Assembly (NCBI GenBank): GCA_030549495.1
Contig: JAUIRK010000976.1
Location: forward strand, 124,001-188,000
Length of the DNA stretch: 64,000 bases
DNA from: Nectonema munidae
Lineage: Eukaryota; Nematomorpha; Nectonematoida; Nectonematidae
Reading direction: 5' to 3'
Of the stretch, positions 46,101-58,800 are shown one piece after another. Positions within the stretch are counted from its first letter, which is position 1; each line of letters starts with the position of its first letter. Below the pieces are notes generated by a model, which searched no databases, had not been told where the DNA came from, and saw nothing but the letters and a program-made list of their open reading frames with translations. The position numbers were made by a program, and so were the translations under genes.

Positions 46101-47299
46101 TTAAAATAAACCACAAATCCCTATTGACTGGAATATGCCATCACAACGTGTTTGAACTTGATACTCACAGGTTCGATTGAAAAAAACGCACTAAATATCG
46201 AAATAGTACCGAACTTCGATATTTTTCGTAGTTTAGTTTACAAAAAAGCTTTCCAAACGTAACATACCGTATGCAACGACTGCTGCTGAAAACGGAGAAA
46301 TACTGTAGAATTTTGATGCTTTCTCCCTGTTATTTTTCATCATCTTCCATTGTTCATTTTTCTCGTGCTTCCGAGAAAGTGACTATTCTTTTTTCTGCTT
46401 TACTCTGGGGATCTATGACAATTGCCCCACAGACAACTGCCCTCAATATATTTATTTAAATACCTGATTAAGAAAAATATTTTAACTATTGAAAAATTTT
46501 TCAAAAAATGTTTACCTTTTAATAAAAGTATGAAAAACATTTAAAATAAGAAAAAATATTAAACTATGATTTTAATCATAATTAATTACATCAGAAATAC
46601 TGACTCTAATATTAATCACATCACTAACTCTAACATCAATCATATAAAAAACAGCAACTCTAAAATTTATCACGTCACAAAAACGAATTCTAAAATTAAT
46701 CATATTTATTTAAATTATTAGACTTATCAAATATATCGGTGCAGCTATACGGGATGCAATTGTGGGTTACTCTAACAAAGAGAAAGCCAAAAAATATTGC
46801 CAAGTTTTTTTAATCAGACTATAAAGCAAAGTCACGCTTTGATGAATTTTAAGAGTATATAAAGAAGAGTATTCGACAAAAGAAAAGAGTCCGTCTCAAT
46901 TCTTTGCAATGGTTATGACTTAGACACGGTTGTTTCTTATTCTCGATTCGTGGATGAAGATTTAAAGTTTAAGGTATTTGAGAAAATATCCTAACTTATC
47001 CCAACACAAGCTGAGTGTGTGTAGATAAAGAATGAAAATAAGTGTAAATAGAGGTGACCTTGAATATCTATTTTACACCGAATGAATCTATATATTTTTT
47101 TAACAGAGCTTCATGACAGTTACAAACATACATGTTAAATATAAAGGTTGAAGTTTAATTTTTGTTAATAGCAATTTCTGCCAGTTTTTTAATGACTTAC
47201 TTAAAAGACCTAATTTTATCTGGAAATTTTAAAAAATTAAATAACTCCTATCTCGGAAAGATATAAAAATTACGATGAAATAAGACAAATGTTGTAAAT
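46101..47299. other. Convergent intergenic region
   Basis: This lies between the 3' ends of the Tuba and collagen genes. No gene was recognised. At about 46575-46720 an imperfect repeat of words like ctctaatattaatcacatca occurs four or five times. Confidence 0.45.
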
Positions 47300-47309
47300 T
47301 TTATTTATT
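47300..47309 (-). promoter_or_regulatory. Tandem poly(A) signals of the collagen gene
   Basis: On the minus strand two overlapping AATAAA hexamers occur about 60 nt after the collagen stop codon. Confidence 0.6.
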
Positions 47310-47366
47310 TATGAATACGAGAAAGTTTATCTTTTGAATTGTAGTATTAATCTTGATTTAATCAAC

Positions 47367-49849
47367 TTATCTTGTGCAAACGGCGCAAGGTAATTCATAT
47401 CCGTTGGGATACTTTCTACACGGCAAATTTCCACATTTCACTTCCACAACCACCAAAATTGAGGTATCTTCAATTCTTTCATTGTTTCCAGTCTTGCTTC
47501 CTCCTTTGGTGTTGTTATCCTCTCGCTTGCGTTCGCCACCTAAGTTTGAAGTTTCTGCATTTTCATCAACACAAATGTAACTTGTTCTTGCATTCTTTTC
47601 GAAACTGGCCATCAAATAGCCGTTGTATTCCTTGATCCAGCCATCTGGGCATCTTAATAATCACATGTAAATCACTAAATATTTTAAAAATAAAATCTTA
47701 ATTATAATTTCTTATTAAATAATTACATAAATAAAGTGGGGCTTAGTCATTGAAAAGTAAACCGTCTTTATTCTAAATTTTTAAGAGATAAATTTTTGAC
47801 CACTTTGCTCATTAACGGATCTTCAACTACCAACTTGAGTAGGAGAGTGACGGATTGGAGGAGATAGTTGAAGATCCGTTGATAACGATAGTTGTTGAAT
47901 ATTTATCTCTTAAATTTTTTGAATAAAGACTGTTTACATTTCAATTAAGTTTTTTTAAATATTTATATTCCTCCAAAATCTATGAAATTTAAATTTCTTC
48001 CTCTCGTCAAAATTTTTCAATAAAATTTTGCATACATTTTAAGAATATGTGTTTAACTATATTAAATTTCATATAATTAAGTTACATATACCAACGTTAC
48101 AGCTTTTTAAAATTCAGCCACTTGTAAACAATATCAGTCAAACCTGTCTTAGCGATTCACTGTCTTACGATACGAAGAACCTGTTTTTCGTGGATAAAGT
48201 AAAAGTGCCGACCAATTTCCATTCAAATTCTTCCCGCATTATCCTTATCAAGATGCCTGTGTAATATGTAATATATATACAGTAAAACATCCACCCTTCA
48301 ATAAGGGCGTTCGTTCCGATAAAGACATTGAATCGAGGTTTAAAATAAAGACGTCGAATTGAGAATATATGTATAGATAGAGAGAAGGAATAGGCAAGCC
48401 TAAGACTCAAAAACTTCTCGCGACAACGATATCAGGGTCGTGCGTGAATGAGCGAAATCTAATATATAGTAAACATGGCGATTACCCCTGTTGACATTAT
48501 TCATTCAGCCTTTATCACCAGACTTGAAAGGCTACCTATTCAAACAACAGTTAAAAATGTCAACAAAGAGAAAGGTACTCATTCTCCTGCATTCATTCTT
48601 GGGCATGTGATATCTGATCTGAATGATATCTGATAAGTGATCACCTCTCATATAGGACCATATTTGCTTTCTCCCTTGAACGGTTTCTTAATCCAAGTTT
48701 GATTGTATGTATATATATACTATATAGATAGTAGAGCACTCGGCATAGTGGGTAACCTGCTCAAGTTTGCTGGATGCCCTCTTTAATTTCCGGTGCTGTG
48801 CATTTTTTTAAATCTTGCTGCAGGGTTCAATTCTAAAAATGCAGATAATAATTTAATGGTTTGTTCTTTAAAAATCTATAAAATTCCGTTATCGTACCCG
48901 CAGGAAAGTTTCAAACTAACTATCAAAACAAAAAATTTAATTTAAATATCTTTTTCCAATTAAATTTATTATGGATTTTAGAGAAATACTTCCTGAAGAA
49001 TTTTAAATGATTTCTGCTTAGTAAAAAATTTTGCAAGAAAAATGACACACTACCTTCCATCATATGCTAAAGAGAGAAAAAATGGAAAGAAAGAAATGGT
49101 AGTTAAAATATAAAGATTTACGTGTTTTTAAATTTTTAGCTATATATTATTGTTTAGTCAAATTTCTTTTTGCTTTTCTAACATGGTCAAATAGCGTGTT
49201 TTTAGCATATAAACTTATTTGAGACAAGCATCGGAAAATTTTTACCCATATCCAAAAGTATATAATAAAAAAAATGTGTTTACTGATAGCTTGCAGGAAA
49301 CATTAGCTTTGAATTTCGGTGAACAAGGCAAACCGAGCACACAGCAGGTTTATTATTGATGCCAGGATTTCGAAAAGGAGTTTTTTTCCTGTCTAAGCGA
49401 TATTTAGCTCCGTATATTTTGGATTTACTATCGATTTCATCTGTGAATTTAAGATACTGCGGCATGTTCGGTAGACACTGCCAATCTCCGCCTGATCCAG
49501 TGTAATAGAAGTGACCTCCACCAATAACACCTGCGCATTCAATCCGAAATAAAAAAGAAAAGATTGAAAGAGGTTAGTTAGACTTACCGGTGTATATCAA
49601 TTCTGCATTTGTTGAAGATGGACAACTGCTTCTTCCCCATATGACATAGGTTGATTTGCCTTTTCCGATAAGAGGGAAAACGGGTTCTTTACAAACGCAC
49701 TCATCATTTAAGCCATCTTTCCCATTTAATCCGGGTGGACCTGTTTTTCCAGGGGACCCATTTAGGCCTCTGGAACCGGGTTTGCCTGGAGATCCTGGAT
49801 AACCTGGTCGGCCATCTGTCCCTGCACTTCCTGGTTCTCCATCGTCACC
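47367..49849 (-). CDS. Collagen exons 10-12: end of helix and C4-type domain
   Basis: Exon 49849-49588 adds 16 triplets and then leaves the helix at [13 protein letters not shown], continuing with [13 protein letters not shown]. Exon 49530-49284 has [15 protein letters not shown] and [12 protein letters not shown]. The last exon 47652-47367 encodes [20 protein letters not shown], a Lys/Asn-rich insertion, [16 protein letters not shown] and CAVCTR before TAA. Twelve cysteines suggest six disulphides. Residues and spacing follow the C4 family, with a longer charged loop before CGNLPC. Confidence 0.9.
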
Positions 49850-52800
49850 CTTTTTGAAAAATGCGTTAAGTAAGTAGGGCAAGTGATTTGAATGAAATAT
49901 CTCATACTGGAGGCCCCTGGACACCTCTTTTTCCAGGCTCGCCATCCTTGCCAGGCTCCCCATCTTTTCCAGGTGAACCCTTTTGGCCATCTCTTCCTTG
50001 TAAGCCCAAAGCTCCAGGCTCACCCGGTAAACCGGCTTCGCCATCTGTGCCCGCTTCTCCAGGCTCGCCTCTTTCTCCAGTAAGACCCTAAAAATTGATA
50101 TAATATATGCCTGTTACTAGAAAAATATCGAGTGGCAGAAGTAAAGGAAATTGTGAATTAGAGTTAAGTAAGGTAAACTAAATTATCGTGTAAAAAGAAA
50201 AAACAGTTGTTATATTGTCGAAAAAAGAAGTACTATTAAATTTGTTTATAAAGTTAGATGCTACACTTTCAAAGTTTTGTTTCATTGAAGCATATTCTAA
50301 TTTTTGTATATAAAATAGGTAAATACCTTGATATAAGTTTTTGCTTTTTTCTTCAAAAAAATGTCCTCTATAAGAATATTCTAATATTCTTATTACCAAT
50401 GCAACATTACAAATAATCCTTTTCCAAATGTGGGATTTTCCTGATATACAAACTTTATTATTATGATTTTATAAAGACCTGTTTTAACGTATATCACGAG
50501 GATAGACGAAAAGGGAATCGGATTGCCAAAAATGGGCATTAAATAAGGAAACAATCATGATACAAAGAAAAGAGCGTGTTTACCTCCGCTCCGTCCATTC
50601 CAGGCTCTCCGTCTTTTCCAGGCGCTCCATCTAAACCTGGTAACCCATCTTGTCCAGGTAATCCCGGCTCACCGGCTTCGCCATCTCTGCCATCTGGTCC
50701 TGGTGCTCCATCCAGACCGGGCTTGCCATCTAAACCGTCTTCCCCTGGAATTCCATCTTTCCCTGGCTCTCCATCCATCCCATCCTTTCCTGATATCAAA
50801 GATTAGAATGATTAACATATTTCTGAAAGCCGACATACAAAATTTGAGTCAGTGTATTCTTTAGTGTGTACTTTTCATGTCAAACTTTGTTATAGCGAAG
50901 TTCAAGCTGCAACATTATTAGTTTGCTGTATTCATTATATAGAAAATGAAGCAACTTTTTTTATTTTATGATCTTTAATTTATTTAATTTGAGGGTGAAA
51001 ATGTGTAGTATTACAACTTAAACCTCTTTTACACAAACTTTCTAAAATAAGACCTTAGCTTGCTTTAGAAGATATACGATTAGAAAATAAAAGTATATAC
51101 TAACAGTACCTAATCATAACATAAAATTATATTACTTGGTAAATGTTCTTATTTCTTTTGCAATGTTTAAACAGTGTTGGCCAATATTACGTATGATGTC
51201 ACACTTCGGAGTGAGTTAGCAAAAAACCCAGAGATAAAATAACAGAGAAAGTCAGGCAAGCTAGAGCAGAAGTGTCAAACTTACACACTGGAGCATCCTT
51301 TCCTTCAAGAGTGACACTTCGGCCGGCATGGTGTTTTTAACAAATTATTCAATGCGTTAAAATTGTAACATAATTAATTACAAGCAGGTTTTCAGCTGGA
51401 AATTATTATTAACTTGCTCATGTTTAGTGGGATTGATTTCTACCAATGTCTTGTTTTCTAATATCCCAAAATCTTCATTGACTTCAAAATTTTGATGTTT
51501 GTTTGTCAAGCAAAACTTATATTTGCTAGCAAATTTTTTCAATGATGAATGTCAATAAGTATAACCACAGAACAAGGGTAACAATTGATCACATGAATGA
51601 TATTTTAACAGTTCCTTTTTGATGAAATTGTCAATGATAAGAGATGTCAAGTTTCTGGAAAATAGGAAAAGTAAAATAAAGAATAAACCCTTCATGCAGA
51701 CCTTTTTTTGCTTTTTAACAAAATTTATTCAGATATGGTTGATTTTAATTATGATTCTATGTGTCTCTTGAACTCTTGAGTTTTTATCTGCCCAACAAGA
51801 GCTGGAAATATTCAAAATCCTCTCCGCAAGTGATTTTAGTTTTTACACGGTTGAGCTATTCAAAAAGTCATACAATTTGCTGCACAAAAGAAACAAAAGA
51901 ATTTACTTCAGAGACACTCCTAGAACCAGGGCCGTATCAAGGGGGAGGGCAGTGGAAGGGGGCAATTGCCCCGGGGCGCCATTTCATTTTCCTACCTAAG
52001 GAGCACTATGGGGCAAGCCCGCCACCAAAGTCTGGCTCTTATGAGCATTGAGAAAGAAGTTCTCGATTGTGTTGATTTTGACGAAGTCATCGATAATTTT
52101 GCTGCTGCTAAAACGCGAAAAATGAACATCTAATGGAGACTGTCTTCGACTCAATCAGTATATATCTGAATTATGTGGGTTAATAAAAATGGGGCATTTT
52201 TTTTAAATCGCTTTTTAAGCCAGAATGGGGTGGGGATGACTGAGAAAAGAAAGATCAATTTTTGCAATATTTTTTAAGGTGAGGGGCTCCATTCAGGACC
52301 TTTGCCTTGGGGCGCTACGATCCCTTGATACAGCCCTGCCTAAAACACAATCTCCTGCATCAGTCATGTTATCCAACTATATATTTTCGGCTTTTTCCGA
52401 CTTCATAGACTTTCCTAGAATATTTTTATCTTCAAGGTTTTAGCTTCTAATTATTTTATCAAAAACTTTTGATTCTTTAATGAAATTTTAACTACTGCTA
52501 AAAAGTTTTAGAGATAGAAGACAAAAAATAAGTTTCCAAAATAGTGGATAGTGAACCTGGATTTCCATCTTTGCCATCTTTACCAGGTGAGCCAGGAGGT
52601 CCTGGATTCCCATCTCTACCGGGTTCGCCGTCTCTTCCGGCAGTGCCATCTAGACCATTGATTCCATCCCTTCCTGGTCTTCCATCTTGTCCATCCATAC
52701 CCGGATTACCTGGTAATCCTGGAGGTCCCTAAATATATCGTATTGTTTGAAAACTAAAAAAGTTGTAATATGGCGATATATATAATGATTTTAAAAAGTA

Positions 52801-55800
52801 TAATTATAATTTATAATTATATCTTGATAAAAAAACTTAGTTTATGTTTAACTTATAAATTTTATAATGATAAAGAAACTTATTTTGGAAAGCGCTTGAT
52901 AAATATAGTTTTCAGTGTGTCCTCTCAACTTTATATAAACTTTTAGAATCATTCTTCATAATGGGCTCGTTTGTCAAATCTTTACAGGCTATGTATAATA
53001 TCTTTAAATATCTCAGTCCAATCAAAGATGCTTAAATCCTTATGATAGATACAATTAAATAAGCTTTTAGACCCGTAAAGGCAAATATGCTATGGAGAAG
53101 ATTTCATAGATTCACTGAATCTGTTTATCCTCCTTTAATTCATTACTTCTAAATACTGAAAAAAACTTATTTTTCGTTTTTCTAAGATTATTTCGAGATT
53201 CAATTGATCAAAGTTATCAATTCTAAAATATTGGTACCGATTTCATGTCTTTATGGCATAATTAATAAATACTGCGTTTACCTTTTTACCAATTCCATAC
53301 CTTTTCAAGTTCAAATTCGTTCAAATTGCTATTAAGCAAATTCAAATTGGCAAAGCTAATTCAAAATGAAAATTTTATTTAACTGAATTTAAATAAATAC
53401 ATCTTCAATTTTAGAAGCAATTTCTTGAATTTTTGCTATAGACTTATTGCAATGAACCAGATTAATAACTTTAATAGATTCAGAAATAATTGTTACCAAT
53501 TCACAAAGTCTGAATTCATATCTTGGTAATTGGGAAACTTTTTCCTGTTCTAAAAGGAATGGCATTTTTCCAGCAAGTTTTTTTTCACTTCATTTTTAAT
53601 AATTGTCCATATCAGGGCCGGTGCTGGGTCCAATTAGAAATCTGATAGCGGGGCCACTACTCTACATAGTCAAATTTATTGGTGTTTATATTTCATATAA
53701 ATAAAAACACATACAAACCAAAAAATTAGACATTTAATGCTTCATAGACTCCTATATTATGGATACTTTTATTGTTTTATTTTTAATATTAGGAGAGGAA
53801 AATTAGAGAATTACATATATTCTTTTAGAAAAAGACTCTTCTACCTTTTTTATTAGTAAAATCCTTCAAAATATTTTCAAAGTCAACAACTTTAGCAATC
53901 GCGCTTTCTATTTGAACGAATTGCCAAACTGTTGTCTTTCTTGTGAAACAGTAGACTTCAAGTTACTTTATATGTTAAATACAGAAAAAGGCAGACAATC
54001 GCGGGGCCCCTTCAAGGCATGGGCCCAATTTGATAACATCGTTCAAATCGGCTTGCAACCGGCCCTGGGCCATATGTTTTCTATAGGATTCAACATTGGG
54101 CTATACGGTCCGAGTCTTAAAATTTGAAAATCTTTGAACAGCAGATATCTTGATCAAAATTAATGAACAAACTTTTTGTTTTCTTTTAAAAAGTAAATCT
54201 TAAAATATTTTAATTAAAACAAAATCTTTTTAGTACTAATTTTAATTTGCTCAGTGCCAATTTGAACTTCAAAAGGTATAGAAAAACAATATTCTTTGTA
54301 TGTGTATACGCACCTATTCTAAATTGTTTTTTGGGAAGAATCTAACAAGTGTTATCTTAAACTTCGCTAGCGATATTCATCAACTTTCAGTTCTATCATC
54401 ATGATTTTTCCTTAAAACTTTCTAGCATTCAACTTTATATAATATGTTTTTTGCTAGACCGAAAGTTATTAAAATTTTTAGTAAAAAAGATTAAAAATTC
54501 TTTAAACACCATAAATCAGTAAAATCTGAAATTACAACATTATTTAAAAAAAATGATAGTTTTATAAAAAAACCTATTGAAGGATATCAAAAGAGAGAGA
54601 TATTAAAATTTTAACAAAAAAGATAAAAAAAACGTCCCTAATTAGTATCGAATCCAACTTTCGCATAATTCTAATGAATTCTATCATACTTCAATATCTA
54701 AGCGGAATCTTCGAATATCTGCTCTTTTTAAAATGTCAAATCTTCATTTACATGACTTAAATTTTAATGCTCGTTTATCCATTTTAAAGTGTTTCTTTTA
54801 TACTTATGACGTCTTAGGCATATACATAGTAGCGTTATGATCAGAGCGCTGGGTTCTCATTGAGGAAAAGCTTTTCCACGAAACACGAATTATCTAACTT
54901 AATTATTGAAGTATTCTAGATATATTTAATTTTTTAACTAAAACAATTCATATTTTTGCCCACCCGTTGAAATTTTTTAGCCCACTGAAGACAATAAATT
55001 CATCTTGAATAAATTCTTCACTTTATTTTTACTATTTTAAGACTTGTATTGCATTTTATTTTATTATTTGTAGCTCTTCAACTATATCCTCAAAGTTGGC
55101 TGAATCTGAATTTGATGAATTCATTTAATTCCTGAAGCTCTTTGGCTAAAATCTCATTATAAAAAGACAGTTTTCCAAAGATAATATATAGACTTCAATT
55201 ATTATTATTATTATTATTATTATTATCGCATTTGGAAAAAGAAAAACAGTCAACAGACCGGATGAAATTATGTTGAGTTTCCCTGGCCCGCATAGTGTAT
55301 ATGCATTCATATTATCCGTCTATTTATGTTCTCATCTTCCTTCTTTTTAGATTAGTGAATTAAAAAATGAAGCAGATTACAGGCGGGCCTTCTTCGCCAG
55401 ACTCCCCATCCTCACCAGTCTCTCCATCTTTTCCAGGAGTACCGTCTTTTCCAGTTTCTCCAGGCGAGCCGTCTAATCCGTCAGGACCTGGTGGACCAGG
55501 AGGGCCCTATTAAAGTTAAGCACACAAATTTAAAAGTAAAATAAATATATTCAAAATTTCAAACAAAATTATGAATCAGAAACCCAAAAACACTGAAATG
55601 AAAGTTTCTTCAACTAGTAGTAAGTAAGTTTATTAGTTTAAATGAAAACAAAAATGATTTCTCCTTTTTACTAATGAACTCACTAAATGCGAGAAAAGCG
55701 GTCTGACAAAGAGATAATCTAGGAATCTATAGAGATTTCACAACTCCATAATTGAGATTCAAAATAAAAGAAAAATGAGATGGACTATGAACGCAATGTG

Positions 55801-58800
55801 AATCAACAAAATTCCTCTCCTAGTGTTAATTTCTTATTTTATTTTTTATAACTATATAGATATTTATAGAGTTATTATTATTTTCATGAATTTTTTATTT
55901 GCTCACGTCGATATTGGAAATGAACCAGAAAATCAGTATTGCTAAAACAAACCATTTTTCAATGAGTTCAATTTTTAGCTCACTGCTTTCTAGAAGTTTT
56001 CCTTTATAAAATTGGATTACTTGCATTTAGAAACTAAGAAGGAAAAGTATAATTTCAACAATCCTTGTTTTATTGAACGCATTTTTCATTAGTCTGAGAG
56101 TAGTCTGATAATATCAATAAAAAATATTAGTATCCGTTTTAATTGAACATTAATGTGAAAAGTATTAAAGTCTCATATTACATATTAATAAATAAATATA
56201 AAGAAAATAGCCTTTATTATAATACTATTTTTCAAAACTAAAATGAAATTGGTGTTATAAATTTTTAATTAATTAAATTTAACTGTTCTCTTTCTTAACA
56301 AAAGATCATTTTGACTCATTTATGTCACATGAGGTAGACTCGGAGAAATTTGAAATTTTTCAAGCTCAAAGCTTTCTGAATAAAAAGGATAATGAAGTCG
56401 TTAGTTAGCGCCTTACTAATTCATTATAATAATTTTTTAAATTGTCTTCGAATATTAAGGATATATTTTTATTTGAAAATTATTAAATGCGTTTGAACTA
56501 GGGATGTAAAACCGGTTTTATAGAACCGGGTTTACCCGATTTCCGAAAAACATTTGAAAAACCGAAACCGTAGTTTACGAACCGGTTTTAATTTAAATAT
56601 GTTTAAGTATTTTTCATGTATTCAAAAAGCCTTAGGAGTTCTTGGATGTGTCGAAAATGTTATGGAACATGAATGGAAAACTATAGAAAGTATATATGAA
56701 ACTTTACAACATGTACATTACGCTCTAAAAATGCTTTGCACTCAAAATACAACAGTGTTAAAAGTCGACATTTTGATGAAAGTTGTTTATTGTAAACTTG
56801 AAAAAGTCAACAAATCGTTTCCAATTTCAAATGAGATTTTGCAATCTTTGATGTCAAGATACATCTCAAGAAGAAACAAAGACATGATAACGTTAATGGC
56901 TTATCTTAAAAATCCTCTAATTTTTCAAGAACAAGTGAATAAAAATTTTTTATTATCATCTAGTACAGCAATAAAAAAGTATGTCAAAAAACTTTATAAA
57001 AGACTTTTGCAATCTTCAGTAGAAGAAAATAATGCTTATACTACAAACCTCACTAGAAGTCATGTTGAAAACTCCAGTAATGATATCAGTGCAGATGTTT
57101 CCTCACATGAGAATGATGTCGTAATTTTGTTTTAAACAATGAATTTAATCTTTATGAAGCAACAGGAATGAGAACAGAGAAACGAAGTCTACTTTATAAC
57201 GCCCTTTCAACCGTTCAAGCGAGCAGTGTTGAGTCCGAACGCGCTTTTTCCAGTGCTGGATTATTTGTTGCGATCAAAATTATCATCATCAAGTTTGGAT
57301 GCGTTATGTTCATATTTTCAAAACAATGTATAACATTTTATTATTTCTAATAAAAAAAATTTCAAGATTGTTTTTAGCATTCTTTCTTATATATATATAC
57401 CATACGTACTCAAAAACCGGTTTTTAAATATAGTTCGGTTCTGAAAACCGGTTCTATAATTTTCGGGTTTTTTACATCTCTAGTTTGAACTAAACATTGA
57501 AGTATATTTAAGTTTGTAATTTTTACTAAAAGCATCTTATTTTTAAAACATTTTTTAAAGAGAAATAGGACCCTCATTTTCGTCAGCTTACTAAGCTTTA
57601 CTCGTTTTCAATTTTTATCTTTCCTCATTATACCTTTGTTTTATTTTTACATTTTTTAATGAATATATTGGAGATCATAAAATAAAGTGATAGGTAGTGC
57701 TCAATATTAAAGTGTTTTTACTTTAGGTCCAATTTTTCCTGGAGTTCCATCTCTACCTGCTACGCCAGCATCTCCAGGCTCGCCTTGTTTACCTGGAGAA
57801 CCATCTTCTCCAGGCTGACCGTCTCTGCCAGGAGGTCCAGGCGGTCCCTAAAATAAATTTACTTTTATGATGCAACTTTTGAATTAACCAAATATCGAAT
57901 ATAAGTTAGAGAATACAAAAATTCCTCAAAATGAGTATAAACGTGAATATCGCTATAAGGTCTTATATTTGATGAGTACACGTTGTTCTGCTTCGAGAAA
58001 AGATATATAATAGATCAGTGGTTCCTAATAACACATTTCTCAAGAAACCTCCCTATATGACATTCAAGGAAACGGTCCTTACTTATAATATATATTTCCT
58101 TTCAGAATAACATAAAGCATGGATTTCCATGTCAACCTCAGCGATTCTTCAAAAAGCAGTAAAATTTTAAATACGGAGAATGTTTAATTTCTAAAAAATT
58201 TAGATTTTCTCAAAAGACTAAAACTACGATTGGGTTGAGAAATCAAGTTTACCCGGAGCATCTCATTGCTAAAAACACCCAACTTCTAAAATACGTGAGA
58301 TGTGCAAAGTTACTCTGAATCCAGGTCTTCCGTCTTCGCCATCTCGTCCCGCTCTTCCAGGCAAGCCGTCTTTGCCATCTCTTCCCGTACGTCCAGGTAA
58401 TCCTGATTGACCAGCCTTGCCATCTTCACCAGGTGTACCCTTTAAAAAGTTGCATCATACAACCGGTATCATTTTTAAAAACTCAAATACTCACTCATAA
58501 TATTACATTGGCTATATTTTTTCGCAAAATTTCCATGATCTCCATCATTACCTAAAGGATGCGTGCATGTATCCTTCAAAAATCTAAATAACCCATTTCT
58601 AGCTAATCACATGTACTAAATAGCCAATTAACAAACTATTTTAGATTATTAAACGGGTTATTTTAGAAGACGAAATTAATGAATATTGGATTTATTGGGA
58701 GGGGTTTTGATCAGCTAAACCATTGATTCCCAAACCATGGGGGCCATAAAGCAAAATTTAAAGGGCCATAATCTGAGGCTATGCATAAATAAAACCAGAG

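Noticed and set aside
45860-46114. Histidine-rich minus-strand frame
   Set aside because: It is antisense to the RTE reverse transcriptase tail and its gat-repeat.
49888-50091. Pro/Ser-rich plus-strand frames over the collagen exons (also at 50576, 52544 and 61066)
   Set aside because: They are antisense shadows of Gly-X-Y repeats, whose reverse complement reads as Pro/Ser-rich.
54830-54900. tRNA-like or SINE-like stretch (gtagcgttatgatcagagcg)
   Set aside because: The A and B box matches are weak and no cloverleaf or acceptor stem can be drawn.
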